DNA from: Lottia gigantea
Lineage: Eukaryota; Mollusca; Gastropoda; Lottiidae
Length of the DNA stretch: 64,000 nt
Direction: 5' to 3'
Assembly (NCBI RefSeq): GCF_000327385.1
Contig: NW_008709781.1
Location: forward strand, 1,613,282 to 1,677,281
Numbering within the stretch: position 1 is the stretch's first letter; each line of letters opens with the position of its first letter. Of this stretch, positions 24,101-36,027 are shown one piece after another. Both the position numbers and the translations under genes were made by a program. A model generated the notes under the pieces. The model worked only from the letters and a program-made list of their open reading frames with translations, was not told the DNA's origin and searched no databases.

Positions 24101-25711
24101 AGTATATCAATATCTGGTCTCTGATAGTTATTATTGACAAAGGTCTGCCAGTCAAATAATTGATACAATATCAGAAGGGATGGGTAAAAGAGACAATTTA
24201 AAGAATAAAGCCATGCTTAAACTAATAATTTATTGGTAAAAAGCTTTTTGAAACTTACCTAAGAGCTAGTAGATTAGAAACAATACACCTATGAGGAACA
24301 GAAACAATTTTAGGGGCACTGGTTGTTCCAGATGTAGTTATACAGTACGCCTGATCTGATTGGTCAACTGTATCAGTCACATGATTTCTTCGCAAAGCTA
24401 GAAATACCAGGTTATACTTCAAAAGACCTGATGATGGAATAACTTCGCCATGATTTTCAGATATAACATCTTGTAACTCCTGCAAAAAAAGATAACATAT
24501 TATATGTAAACAAAAGACTAATTTGTTAAAAAATAATTATCTTCCACTCATCTTATATACCAAACTTGGTCTCTATAAGTATTAAGTGAACAAATGTCTG
24601 TATAGAAATGGACAAGACAGCAGCAAGCAGCAAATACATTTATACTAAAATGTTGATAGCTAATTATTATCTAAAATATCATAAATTAGTCATTTTAATC
24701 CATTTCATTTTGCAATTATTCTTTTATAGTCAGTTGTTAAAAAAGATAATATAATATACCTCCAATTTGTTTGAATTAACTAACAGATAACCAATTCCCA
24801 GACTGTTTATACTGTGACTGATAAAACCTTTACTGTCTATAGTGAATGGGTAAAAGCTGCATGATGACTTCAAAACCCTGAAATATACCATTTAATGTAT
24901 AGTAAAATTTTTGAAATAACAAAGTGAATTAAAGAGTAGCTAACTGAAGGTTCCTATGGGTCATTTAAGGCAATCTGTATTCTGTCTTCAACATGGTTGA
25001 AAAACTCAGATAAAAGTGAACTGTGTAGCTTCAATATTAACTTCATCTGAAATCTCCATGTTTATTTAGTGGATTAATGTGAACTGTCTTTTACATAATT
25101 GAGGAATACATACCCACATAATATACATGGTAGATCTATGGTAGAATCTACACATACTGCAATTACATTACTATTGAGTTTTTCTTTTGAAATGCCATCA
25201 GCTATCTATATAAACAATTGAAATTAATAAGTCAAACATAAAGAATAAACACAAAGAATGTCTTCAGACACTGCAAGTGAATCTTTATAACAGAAGACCA
25301 AAAAACTTAATCAAACATTCCAATTAACTATTTTATTAAAATAACTTCATGATACAGTGGTAGGGTGTATTGAGACGCGTCTCAATGAAAGCACTGGCCT
25401 ATATAGAGCAAAACAATATTTTGCACAAGCACATAATGAAATGAAGAGAACTGCCATTTGCTTCGAAAAGGCAGAGAGCGAACCTGATAACCCTAATCCA
25501 CAAGAAGATAAAAGAGGAGAAAGATCTGACGTAAACATCCGATCAAGTATGAATAATGATTATTTACCTCTGCAGCTCTTGACCAGAATTCATTATAAGT
25601 AAGAAAACATTTAGACTTGTAATCATCAAATAGAACAGCTATCTGATCAGGATGTTGTTGTACACTTTCCTTTACTAGGCAACTCAAATCTTTATCAATA
25701 GACCATGCCAT
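18131..25711 (-). CDS. AASDH: AASDH (ACSF4), adenylation, carrier and beta-propeller protein
   Basis: Sixteen exons, start ATG at 25711: 25568-25711, 25114-25205, 24760-24877, 24259-24479, 23829-24021, 23318-23547, 23023-23132, 22531-22733, 22003-22195, 21458-21567, 20711-21357, 20375-20526, 19868-20031, 19522-19641, 19022-19153, 18131-18767. About 1154 residues against roughly 1100 in human. Adenylation motifs: TTSGTTSAPKIV (about 166-177), YGITEVS (313-319), YRTDTQIKRQGKR (417-429), and the A10 lysine in HGKINRKK (about 501-508). A carrier domain follows with the phosphopantetheine serine in MLGGNSLQ (about 566). The C-terminal third is a PQQ-type propeller of repeats such as FIGSHSHKFTALDVNNGD. 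The vertebrate protein is an acyl-CoA-synthetase-like enzyme linked by name to lysine (aminoadipate) metabolism, with its real substrate uncertain. The last exon has an apparent one-base excess near 18418-18435. It is divergent from ANAPC10. Confidence 0.95.
21609..21828. mobile_element. MITE family B copy in an AASDH intron
   Basis: The left end (AAAGGGATTGTAAAG) and right end (TATAATCTCTTTAA) are inverted, and the left arm carries the family block GGGGGCACTGATAGCATC. The internal CAATTCCACTAAAACT links it to the fragment at about 8025-8175. It lies in the intron between coding exons 21458-21567 and 22003-22195. Confidence 0.65.
23630..23828 (-). mobile_element. SINE-related element in an AASDH intron
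   Basis: On the minus strand, the body reads GATAATACCTTTGGAT, then TTGTCAGTGATGCTGG and a GCATGGAAAAAATC-like block, followed by an A-rich tail. The first two blocks match the SINE at 9788-9970 (GATAATACCTTCGGAT, TGTCAGTGATGC). The 5' part (with GGCCAATCACAAAGGGACAC) differs from that SINE's tRNA-like head, so it may be a related family sharing a central domain. Its 5' edge abuts the donor of exon 23829-24021. Confidence 0.6.
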
Positions 25712-26666
25712 CTTTGTATTAATTAGGACCTATTCAACCATAAACAAAATGAAATAATCATCTATATGATGAGGCCACCAACCACTTAGAAGTTATCCCT
25801 AGCCTCATAATCACCTGAAAAACAAAAGGAAAATATCCTTCAAATATAAATTCAAGTTACATAATATTTGCTTATTATAAAAAACCATTACTTTGAACAT
25901 ACTGACAGTATACAGTTCTATGCTTTGAACAAAAATTAAAAATAGCAGACTAACATCCTATAGGCCTACATGTGTAATCAACTGAAATAATGACAAAGGC
26001 TGTTTGCTTCAAACCTATTTTCTGTTCTTTCTAACAGTGTAATTGAAATATCAAAAGACAAATGAGTCTATTTGACATTGAATGAATGCCATGATCGAAT
26101 TACAAACACCAAAGTATCAACACTTTCAGTTGGCACTGATCGAAATAAGTAAGTTACTGTAACAGTAAGTAAGATAAGATGTAACTGAACTACCGTACTA
26201 AAAATTTAGGCCTATGTATCAATCATACATAGATATCTAGCCTACTCTTTTAAGCATATTGTTTACCCTTTTCAATCTGTGGCAGCAAAAATATAACAAA
26301 GAAAGGGGCTTCATTGTCAAGTGTGATAACATTGACACCTGCCCCATTTTAATTGTTTTCCGACAGTCTTTCAAAAAATCAAAACATACTCTCTAAAATA
26401 AAGTCAAGAAAGGTGGTTTATGACTAGTCACGATTATCCAGACTTCAATTTATAAAGTTAAAATTTGTCAAAGGAAGAAAAATCCTCTGTAAGTGACCAA
26501 TAGATTTATATAATTGCCCCATCCTAAACAACGGAAAATCATTTCCACATATAATCTCAACACGACATCTCCATTATTTTTTAAGTTTTTCAAAAGCACC
26601 TTCAGAGTTACCCCCCTTACTGTTTATGGCGAAGTTCGAAATTAGCTTTTGGCGAAAATAACAAAA
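25712..26666. promoter_or_regulatory. AASDH/ANAPC10 divergent promoter interval
   Basis: 955 bases between two start codons pointing away from each other. No exon-like frame is present. The palindrome TAGGCCTA occurs at about 25961 and 26207. Promoter role is inferred from the head-to-head layout. Confidence 0.5.
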
Positions 26667-27695
26667 ATGTCTATAAAAGTCAGTGGCACCCAGAACAACA
26701 ATATATTTAAAGATGAAAAAGAGGGAAAGTTGAGAGAAGTTGGAAACCAAGCTGCGTGGTCTTTATCTTCGTGTAAACCAGGTGAGAAAAGCCCGAATCG
26801 TTATAATTTTTTATGGCGAGTGTAATCTTCCGACTTTGCCTTCTAAAATAAGCCTGCTTTTCGAAGGAGTGCCTACAGGAGGGTCTATAGATCTTATTAA
26901 TTGGTAAGGTTAACTGCTCTGAAGAATAAGTTCTTAATGACCATTTTTCCCATTGGACATGTATAGTAGGCTATATAGGCCTAACTCTTCTATGAAAAGT
27001 TGAGTATAGAATCAATAATCAATACCTTGTACCTATAATCTTTTATTATAAATAATGTCATATTAATAGGTTTTGGAGTGGAACAGTTACGTGATGATGC
27101 ATATGATACATATTGGCAATCAGATGGTCCTCAACCACACCTAGCTAATATACAGTTTAGAAGGAAAACAACAATATATGACATATGTTTTTTTGCAAAT
27201 TATAAAGCTGATGAAAGTTACACACCTAATAAGTAAGTACATGTAGATAAACTTATATATATATATCTTTGGTTTATCTGAACTTGATTTTCAAAATTTA
27301 TCAATAATGTTTTATATCAAGTCTGAAATGGGCCGGGAACAGGGAGTATTATCATGACCTGTTAACCTCTAAATTAATTCAATGTCAAATGAATGTTTTG
27401 ATATTTCAGGATTTCTATAAGAGTTGGAAGCCATTTTAATGATTTAATAGAAGTAGAGCTATTAGAAATGACAGAGCCAGTGGGTTGGATATCAGTGCCA
27501 TTAAAAGACTCAAATGATAAACCTATCAGAACATTTATGATACAAGTAGCAATTTTATCTAATCATCAAAATGGACGTGATACACATGTTCGGAGAATTA
27601 AAGTTCGTTCACCAACTCATACTACAGATTTATCAACTAGTCGAGTACAGACTTATTCTAGTCCAGAATTACAAATGTATTCTGTTTTAAGATGA
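26667..27695 (+). CDS. ANAPC10: ANAPC10 (APC10/DOC1), anaphase-promoting complex subunit 10
   Basis: Three exons: 26667-26781, 27070-27232 and 27410-27695, giving 187 residues (185 in human). The start ATG at 26667 opens MSIKVSGTQNN and all phases match. The DOC domain covers nearly the whole protein, with REVGNQAAWSLSSCKPG, DTYWQSDGPQPHLANIQF and RVGSHFNDLIEVELLEM as characteristic blocks. APC10 sits in the APC/C ubiquitin ligase next to the co-activator and helps bind D-box substrates. The protein ends YSVLR. The usual APC10 C-terminus is an Ile-Arg tail that docks on CDC27, so here it is Leu-Arg, a conservative change. It is divergent from AASDH; an AATAAA-like signal is in the AT-rich stretch near 28113. 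Confidence 0.95.
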
Positions 27696-28507
27696 TCTGC
27701 TATATAATGTGAATGGGATATAAAGAAGATCTAAGTATTCCCTCGACCAGTTGTTTGACCTTAATTTCTGCTACCTGAATCTCTTTTCACAATGAAAATA
27801 CTATTTCCTGTTCCTGCTAGAACTGTTTAATTTTCAATTATCATGCTTCCAAGAAAACCAGAAAAGTCTCAACAACCCATATATTGATGTCATTAGTTTT
27901 TTTCTAGGAAATAACAGACAAAATCTAAAAGTGACTTTTCATATGTAGCTGGACTAAGGCTTTATCGGTTGGTAAAGTGATAAATTGGAAGACAAGAACG
28001 ACATTAAAAAAAGACATTAATGAAATCATGAATACTTTAAATTCATCTGTAACCTATTGTGCGAATAGTTAACAATATTTTGTTTATAAAAATTAATTTT
28101 ATAAAAATAGAAAATAAAAATTATATATACATGACATGAATGGATTATTATCAAAACAGAATTTTTTTTTTAAACTGCCCCAAAAATCCACTTTCTTGTT
28201 TGCATAAATTGAATAAAACACGGACTAATGTGATATTTATGCTTTTTAATTTTGAGTATTAGTAGATTTCTAGGATTAATGAAATAGGTTTAATGAGCTA
28301 ACACAATAATAATAAAGATTGCAGAATTTATGTACAACAGGCTCAATTGGAAACATAATGGGAGTTCTCCCGCTATATTTCATATTTTGTTTAATATGTT
28401 CGGATCACACCTGGTTGTACCTTCCATACCATTAATATACTTTCTATACCTCACATTAACATTGCAAATATCACAGATTTTGTCCTATAAAATTAAACAG
28501 TTCATTA

Positions 28508-31144
28508 TCAACTTCCTTTCATGTTTTTCCTATGAAATACATCTATTGTAGTTTCATGGCACGGCCTAAGATCAAAATCACAGAAACCAACAGCAAATTT
28601 ATCTACACCTTTATAAATGTCTAAACCACGTCCTATTTTTATCACCCAGCCTGTATCTAACCTACAATACGAGAAAAATTCACACATTTATAAAAATTCC
28701 AAAAGATATAATGTATCCTAGTGGAATGGTAGTGGTATTGGGCCGAAACTATCACCAATGTCATACAATGTGGAGAATTTTGTCAGGACCTAATCATTAA
28801 AGTAGGTCAAATCTAACATAAAAGTAGTACAACTGTTTACAAATATCTAATCATAAATATAAATTGTTATTTCCAATTAATACTCCTACCTAATTTCTCT
28901 ATCATGTAATGTGGTAGAATACTGGATAATTAACTCAATACCATGATGCTGTAAACCATTCTTAACTTGTCCAAGATTCTGTTCTTGTTTCTGGGTATTC
29001 TGTATAATATTTTTTACATTGTGTATAGTCTTACAAAGAAGTTAAAGCAAATCATTTTATGTAAACATAAAACTAGGGTTTTCTATGGTTTAGCAAAGAT
29101 ATTTTTGGCCATCTGGGTCCAATTTAAAATGCATGCAGTGCAATTTATTTGTACAATAAACAGTAATAAAAACTATACAGACTGTTGATTACTATTTAAA
29201 CTACTAGCTTTTGGCTATGTTTTGAAATGAATCCAAATGAGCAGAAATAGCTTTGCTTGACTATACCTTTATTTTGTAGTAGAATAAACGATAATCGAAA
29301 CCACAGTTCTTCATTGTGGCTTCATTATGTACGTTTTAGATTGTTGCTTGCTAGAGAATAGGTACAAAGTAGAATGTTAGTAAATATTTACTAACCTCAT
29401 CTCTACTAGTTGTTAATGTTATTGTTCTAACAGGACACTTTAATTTCACAACCAATTCACAAAATCTCAATAAATTATAGATCTGAAATATATAATCATT
29501 GATAATGTTAAAAATCAATCACAAATGTTCCAGAAGCCCACAACAATCAATTGCTATCCAAATATCTGAAATATGGATAATTTCTACACATAAACAACAG
29601 CTGCAAGATAACAGCTGTAATGAGCAGCTTTCCAGAGTATAATTCGTTATAATGTAGGTTAATTTGCAGATTTTTGGTATACAAATCATATCATTAAATA
29701 GATCATTGATAAATGTGCAGTGATAATCAATGTCAAGACATTTTGTGTTGAAAAAGTAACAATAGATTAATTTCTCCCCTGGAATAATGTGCTGTAAGTT
29801 TTTCTGGTGTTTAGTTAAAGGGACAAGTGTGCCATTTAATGGCCCTTTAAAGTTTTTCTGACTGTTAAAAATGTTACTAACCTGATGTGTGGATCTAATA
29901 TAAGGATCTTCAATTTCAACAGAGGTAACATTATTATCAAAAAATCTTGAGAATAACTTTTCATAACTATTTCCTTTAGAACCATTATCAATATGAATCT
30001 GTTCATGATATTTTCCATCTAAAAATGAAAGATCATTAATCAAATATATATTCCTTGGATGGCATTTACAAAAGGTGGTCTGATATAGATAACTTAAGTC
30101 ATATATGGAATATAAAGTCTTGAGAATCCTGGTCAAAGGCAGCTATCATCAGTAAATGTATTCCATATTAGAATTCTCTTATCTATATTAATCATATAAC
30201 TGATATCAATCAAAATAATTATTCAGAATCATTGATATGCAAGGTCACAATCTTGAATCTTACAGTACTTATGTTTAAATATTTTTCTATTCAATGTGAC
30301 ACACTACAATCTTCACGTTTACATTATATACAAATTTCCAAACAGAAACTACTTGACACATTCACAATGCATAATATTGATGTCATCCTCATATACCTTT
30401 TGAAGCTTCACTACCATGGATCATGTTCATTGTGCCAACTTAGAGACAATGCAACACAGCGTTTCCACTTTATTCACACACTTTAAAATGAACCTGTTGC
30501 CCAGCCAGTTTTATTCAAATTTGCACAACATCTTGTGTTTAACCAAAATTGTGTTACACTGACCTTCTTTTTCTTGTTTAACCAATGTTTTTAGCTCTTC
30601 GGCCCTTGACATATATTCTTGAATTTTATCACGGAATCTGTGTTTTTTGGATTCATCCTTTGTACCTAAAAATGAATGGAACATAATACTGTACTGGTAC
30701 ATAATCATACTGCATATAACATAAAGCGTAATCAATTAGATTAATTCTGTACATTCTTTAAATTTTTCCATTAAGTATAAAGGGATGAAAGCCATATAAG
30801 GCCTACTCTCAAAAGCAATGGCTATGACATCAGAATTCAATCCACAGCCATGCAATTAATCGCCTAGCAGTAGACCAACTCGCTACTGGAGTACTGCCTG
30901 AGCTTTTTACTGTCACTTAGGGTTACATGTACATGTGAACATTTTGGAGCGTAATGTGAGATTAAAGAATAAGAAAAAATGAGAAAAAGTTTCTACCTTT
31001 TAGAACCTCTAAGAGCAGCTGTAATCCTTCTTGATAGCAAGTGACAGCTTCCTCGTATCTTTTATTACTATCTAACTCTACAGCTCTTGTTAGCAGACTT
31101 ATAGCAGAACTTTCTATTCCAGCTAGTTTACTGACATCACTCAT
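28508..31144 (-). CDS. MITD1: MITD1, MIT domain-containing protein 1
   Basis: Six exons on the minus strand: 30997-31144, 30564-30665, 29882-30018, 29396-29482, 28890-28999, 28508-28661, with matching phases and 245 residues (249 in human). I chose the ATG at 31144 because an acceptor (TTTCAG/AG) lies just before it, so the frame's upstream extension is intron. An MIT domain covers about residues 5-85 ([38 protein letters not shown]). The C-terminal phospholipase D-like membrane-binding domain follows ([36 protein letters not shown]). MITD1 is recruited by ESCRT-III to the midbody and acts in abscission during cytokinesis, by family knowledge. One donor is GTTAGT. A non-coding first exon probably lies near 32046-32150, judging from a GTAAGT donor there. 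Confidence 0.95.
29815..29850. repeat. 36-bp near-palindrome with TTAAAGGG ends
   Basis: TTAAAGGG at the left and CCCTTTAA at the right enclose 20 bases that partly pair. The ends resemble those of MITE family C, so this may be a deletion remnant of such an element inside the MITD1 intron. Confidence 0.4.
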
Positions 31145-31283
31145 CTCTGAAAAAGCAGAACTTCCTATAAAGTTTCTAATAATGCATATGCCCAAATTAA
31201 AATAATTTTCCGCTGAAATATCAGTTTTACAATTTAAATTTTTCAAACATATTTACAAAGAAAGTATATGTGTATCATAGTCT

Positions 31284-31799
31284 CAAACATCAGCCTCTGA
31301 TGGATATTTTGACAGTTGTCAGCTGGTGTAGAGTCAGAAGAAAAAGACCCTGTTAAATGGGGATTTTCCACACCTCCAAAGATGCGTTTTCTCTAACATA
31401 ATATTGAATTACCTTTAACATGATTGTAAATTAGTGTTGGGCATCACTGTAACTTATGGTTAGTATCACGTGACTCTGTGACCTTTGAACCTTAGGCTGG
31501 CACACAGTTTTAAATGGCCGATGCTAGATCATTTTCACAAAAAAAACTTTAATGGAACCAGAGAGACATGACATAAACAGTGCAGGGAGAAAATGATGGT
31601 ATGACTGAACTACAAAAATATTCGTCTTTCCAAATATACCTCAGTTTTGCAGAACCGAGGTATCTAAATAAGTTTAAAACCCCCACACCTGCGGATATAC
31701 GGAATTTTCCCATTTAACAGGGCCTATTTTTTCTGTCTCCATACTAGCTGACATCTGTCTAAATAGCTATCAGAGGCTGGAATAGAGACAGATGTTTTG
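31284..31799. mobile_element. Full MITE family A copy with long terminal inverted repeats
   Basis: Left arm AAACATC-AGCCTCTGATGG through CCCTGTTAAATGGGGATTTT pairs with the right arm from AATTTTCCCATTTAACAGGG to AGAGGCTGGAATAGAGACAG. The arms are about 80-95 bases. The interior has no coding capacity. Partial copies lie at 14858-15179 and 39992-40431 (both in the opposite orientation). It lies upstream of the MITD1 coding exons, within the probable first intron. Confidence 0.8.
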
Positions 31800-32254
31800 G
31801 TCTACCTGTATCATTCAGATTTTAAGACAGCAGTCTCATCTATAGACACTTGGACTACATTTTTTTAAAATATCTCGGAGAACTATATTAAAAATGTGAA
31901 CTTTCAATACATAACATTTGGCTAACATTTTTCTGTCAAAATGAAACTGAAACTCACAAAAGTAACCTGAAGCTATGTCCGTATATTATAATGCCAGTGA
32001 CTAAGTGATTATTCCACTAAAATAGCTATACCAGAGGCATACTTACTAAAAATAACTAGTATTTGACGGAAACCATCTAGTTTATCAAGTTTATTATCTG
32101 TTCTCTGTGACTGTGTTGTTGTTTTCAATGGGCGCAGACATCTTGTAGCCAGTTTGTGCTGTCCAGTTTAGATATCCCAACGAGTTAGGAACACCTTCGA
32201 CTTGTCCTATATTGTAATTAAATTAAAGGCGTCCCTCGTTTACAATTTCCAAAA

Positions 32255-32400
32255 GACAGAATCAAATTGTAAGGAAGATTTTGGTGTTTATATATGTGTA
32301 TTGGGTGCTATTATAGCTTCCATTTGCACCATCCCTTTTATATCCTGTTTGACTTTTGTAAAAGCATGCCAAAGTATGACGTCACAAACGCAAAACTGCA
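32255..32400 (+). mobile_element. MITE family B fragment
   Basis: AATTGTAAGGAAGATTTT, GTGTATTGGGTGCTATTAT and CTTCCATTTGCACCAT match the left arm of family B. The right end was not found. An overlapping 110-codon open frame is just the translation of this repeat and is not a gene. Confidence 0.5.
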
Positions 32401-33575
32401 ATAATAAGAATCTAGTCATGGATCAACACCACAGTCTGATAAAAATTAGACTAAAACTTTGTTCTGTTTTCTGTTTATTAGCTTTAATATCCATATTTTA
32501 TATACATATTCATGACAATGAACGTTGCTTTTGACCTAACTTTAGACTCTAACTGAAGTTGCTATATTATAAATAAAAGCTAATAAAATATTCAACTTTA
32601 CTACTAAACTTCTTCCAGTACTGTTTAGATTTCAATAGTGTTTTCAATTTGTTCCATTCATACTTTTTGTCTAAAAATGGGTCACCGTGTATGAGCACGT
32701 GATTTTCGTCGGTTGGTTTGCACGTGACTTGTACTCATTTTCAAAATAAGAAATGCTCGCGATTTTTAAGATTGTTTGAACATGGAACCTTAACGTTCTA
32801 TTTCGAAAGATTTAATAGATAATATATGTATATATGAGGACTATACTAACTCTTCTCCCAAAAGTAAAATATTTTTGGCAACCGTAGCTACAAAAAAAAA
32901 TTCTGACAAGGGACAATCCCGTTCAATAAGCATTGAACCAATGCCTTTCCGGTTATATACTTGCCTTTCCGAACAATCAAGACTACGGGCCTTTCGGCAA
33001 CATGTTGCGCAGATACCTAGTGATCAATTAAAGGCTAAATAAGCGCCAAAATGGAAGTATAGGCCTAATGAGGAAAAAATAATGTATCCCAATAACTGTT
33101 ACAAGTTTTATTTTGGAAGATATCAATAAGATCTAAGCCTTTTAGGCCTAATAAAATGCTACAATGAAAAATTAACGAAAAAGACATAGGCCTAGACTTT
33201 CTTGCTTAGTCCTAGATATTGTTTTTATAGATTTTTACGTCTTGAAAGTGATGACATGACATAAGAAACCCCCAATTCCTCTCAAGTGATTAAAAAAAAC
33301 CCGTAAAATTCTTCTGAGGATGAGTGTCAACTGAAAATCAACTTTGCGTCTGGTCTACGATAGACACTTTCCGCGCACACCTAATGTGAAATGGGCGTGT
33401 CTCGATTCCAGTGAAAATATTCTGACCAATCAAATAGAAAGAGCTGACGTAATCTTTTACTTTCTGGCCGTTTTTATCTCACGTGACCATCGCCATATTC
33501 AGTTGCAGAGAAACTTGTGAAAGTCACTGACGTTAATTAAAGTTAAGAAACAAGTTGTGAGCTGATAAAACAACC
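32401..33575. promoter_or_regulatory. MITD1/Cys-rich gene divergent interval with CACGTG and CCAAT sites
   Basis: No exon is supported here. A CACGTG E-box in CTCACGTGAC lies at 33478-33487, about 90 bases before the Cys-rich gene's start, with a CCAAT box at about 33425. Two further CACGTG sites fall near 32694 and 32720, and TAGGCCTA palindromes at 33060, 33143 and 33187. Regulatory function is inferred. Confidence 0.4.
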
Positions 33576-34427
33576 ATGACAATGAACAAAGCACATTACA
33601 GTCAGGGATTGTTCGACCCATATTCAATGTCAACTGCAACTGAGCGAAATTACAGTACCAAATTAATACAGAATAAGCAGGATGCATCTTCTTCACCTCC
33701 AGTGAGCAATGTCAATCAATGACTCTTCCACTTCGCTTTGCTTGATTTAAATGGAAACTGAGAAGAGTAGTGCAGAAGGCTACTAGTCTGAAATGACAAC
33801 AAATAAGCTTCAAGAGTGTTGATTACTAGTTGACCTATCCAGTTACACACAGTGACAGAACTCGCATAGGCATGAGTTGGGCCAAAGCAAAAAATGCCAA
33901 AAAGGTGTTGCATTCCTCCCTAATTTGCAGGAACCATAAATTAATGGTTAAGTATAAGCATTCTCTTGATAGGGATACTTGCCACAGTAATCAGCCAGTA
34001 GTCTACTGAGCAAGATCTTAGGGACTTTAACTCTAGAGCTTACCACTGAATTTTTTGGTGTAGATCTAGGGTATTTACATCGTAAAATTTATTTGATTAT
34101 TTGCTTTTCGACTAAAATTTGCAATGAACCTACTATACAAAGTTTATCTCTTGTTTTCAGAAGGAACTAAGTTTGAGATATATTACTAAAAACAGAGTAA
34201 ATGAGACACAACTACAAGTGACAATTAAACCAGAAAAGACTGAATGTTCCTGTGAAAGAGGCATGAAGAATATCTTGTGTCGTTCATGTGGAAATGTTTT
34301 CTATGGACGAATCAGATATCCTTGTTCTGTCCATCCAAATGTGGTTCATTTAATGGACATCAGTAGTTGTCCAAAATGTAGAGCTGGACTTTTGAAGGAA
34401 TTCCAAACCACAAAAGGAAAAGTGTAA
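33576..34427 (+). CDS. Small cysteine-rich, probably zinc-binding protein of unknown function
   Basis: Two exons, 33576-33701 (ATG, MTMNKAHYSQGLFDPYSMST) and 34161-34427 (stop TAA), spliced at a GTGAGC donor and a TTTTCAG acceptor; 130 residues in all. The first 42 residues are polar and low in structure. The second exon carries paired cysteines: CSCERGMKNILCRSCG, YPCSVHP and SSCPKCRAGLL, a CXC..CXXC..C..CXXC spacing that looks like a zinc ribbon or similar fold. I recall a similar short motif in uncharacterised invertebrate proteins but cannot name a family with certainty. Start choice: the first ATG after a stretch with CCAAT and CACGTG sites; a second in-frame ATG is two codons later. Poly(A) signal AATAAA at 34652-34657. 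Confidence 0.75.
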
Positions 34428-36027
34428 AAAAAACATGTCTTCCTTCAGTACTTCAAAATTCCATCCAGAAAAGTGCTATCTTGTAGTATTTAACATACTT
34501 TCATTTCCATATGGGGGCTGAAATCATGCCTTGCTAGCTGTAAAATATTTTGTTTTTTACTATGAATAACTTACACTATTACATGATTATAGAAATTGAT
34601 AATTTTCACTTTTATATCTCTGAATGTCATTCTTAATTTTATGTAGATTTAAATAAAAAGTAAGTCTCTGAAACATACCAAGAGTTGCCCAACTGTCAAT
34701 ACCAACATATATACTTAATGAAGCATATTGTCTTATAAATACTATTTTTTGTTGCCATTATCTTCCCATTACTACACAGATAATTAAAAAACATGAAATT
34801 TGGTTCTGTGTGGAAACTTATGGTATTTAGATACAAACATATTATACATGTAGTATAGGTACTTATATTTGCCAATAGTTCAATGGTGTTATTAGATAGC
34901 TATATTATTTTGATATACCATTTGGTTTTGATGTATCAATAGTTACATAATGAGATTAGTAGTTGACCAAATGTTATTCCATTATTATATATCGCCAGAA
35001 GATGTATAACTTGATTCGAAATAATATGTTGATCTCCTTTTATTTCTTGCACAGGTTAGGCTTATGAAATTGTGGTATGGTAAATGTCAGAAGGCTTCAG
35101 TTGACAAATAATAAATCAAACCAAATAACACATAGCAATATTTGTGTGGTGCCCGTTTTGACTGTAAAATTGTAACTTAGTTTCTAAACTATCCATCTAA
35201 CTCAAATATATTCTCTCTGTCACAATTTGGTCAGAAGTTAAAATTGTCTGTTTTGGTAATTTACAAAATCCAATTAGAAATCATTTTGTGAACTACATAC
35301 CATGTAACCATATTACTTTGACCTATTCACCTATAAGACTTGAGTAATTGAGACCAATTAAGTTTGTGACCTATTTATCTTTTGACCAATTTACCTGTGA
35401 CATATTTGCTTATGACGTTTTTGTGACCAATTTTCAAATGACCATTTAAGGGATGTAGTCGTTTAATAATATTAACCTAATTTAATATACCTAGCATTAG
35501 ATGATTATAATATACTTTTGTTAAAGACAGGTTATTGTGACATTCCATTTCTTTAGGTTGTATTGTTTAGGTACCTACTCAATTATGAGCCGTATTTTTA
35601 AAAGTACCTTTACATGTCTGGCTTAGACAAAGCATTCATATGTTTTTTTTTGTTATTTCATTAATTTTTTTTCTTTATAAATTGTTTCATTCTCTATAAA
35701 AAAAAAAGAAGTCTTTGTTTATCATTACAAGTTTTTCCCTGTCCATCTGTTGGATCTATTTGCCAAATCTCCCTTTGACCTGAAGACCATTGTTGCTGAA
35801 ACAATGTGCTATCTTTGACAAAATTATGACTGAGCTTGGCAGTGAACAATCTTTAAAGCGTTTCTTTTTATCTGAAAGTTTTTTTTTTACATTTACAAAT
35901 TTTCAACCAAAAGTTTTTTCCTTGATTCCTTGATTCGCAGGCTGGATGTAGTTTGTATAGTTCATTTAAAAAACTAAAATCTGCGCTTATCTAATTGAGT
36001 CACTGGCATACCACCACAGTTGGTTGT
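34428..36027. other. Cys-rich gene 3' UTR and intergenic DNA
   Basis: No coding frame is supported. Around 35330-35440 there is a loose repetition of phrases like TGTGACCTATTTATC and GACCAATTTACCTGTGAC. Otherwise nothing is seen between the two genes. Confidence 0.5.

Noticed and set aside
32202-32534. A 110-codon frame with hydrophobic spans
   Set aside because: It overlaps a MITE family B fragment, has no start context and no homology I recognise.
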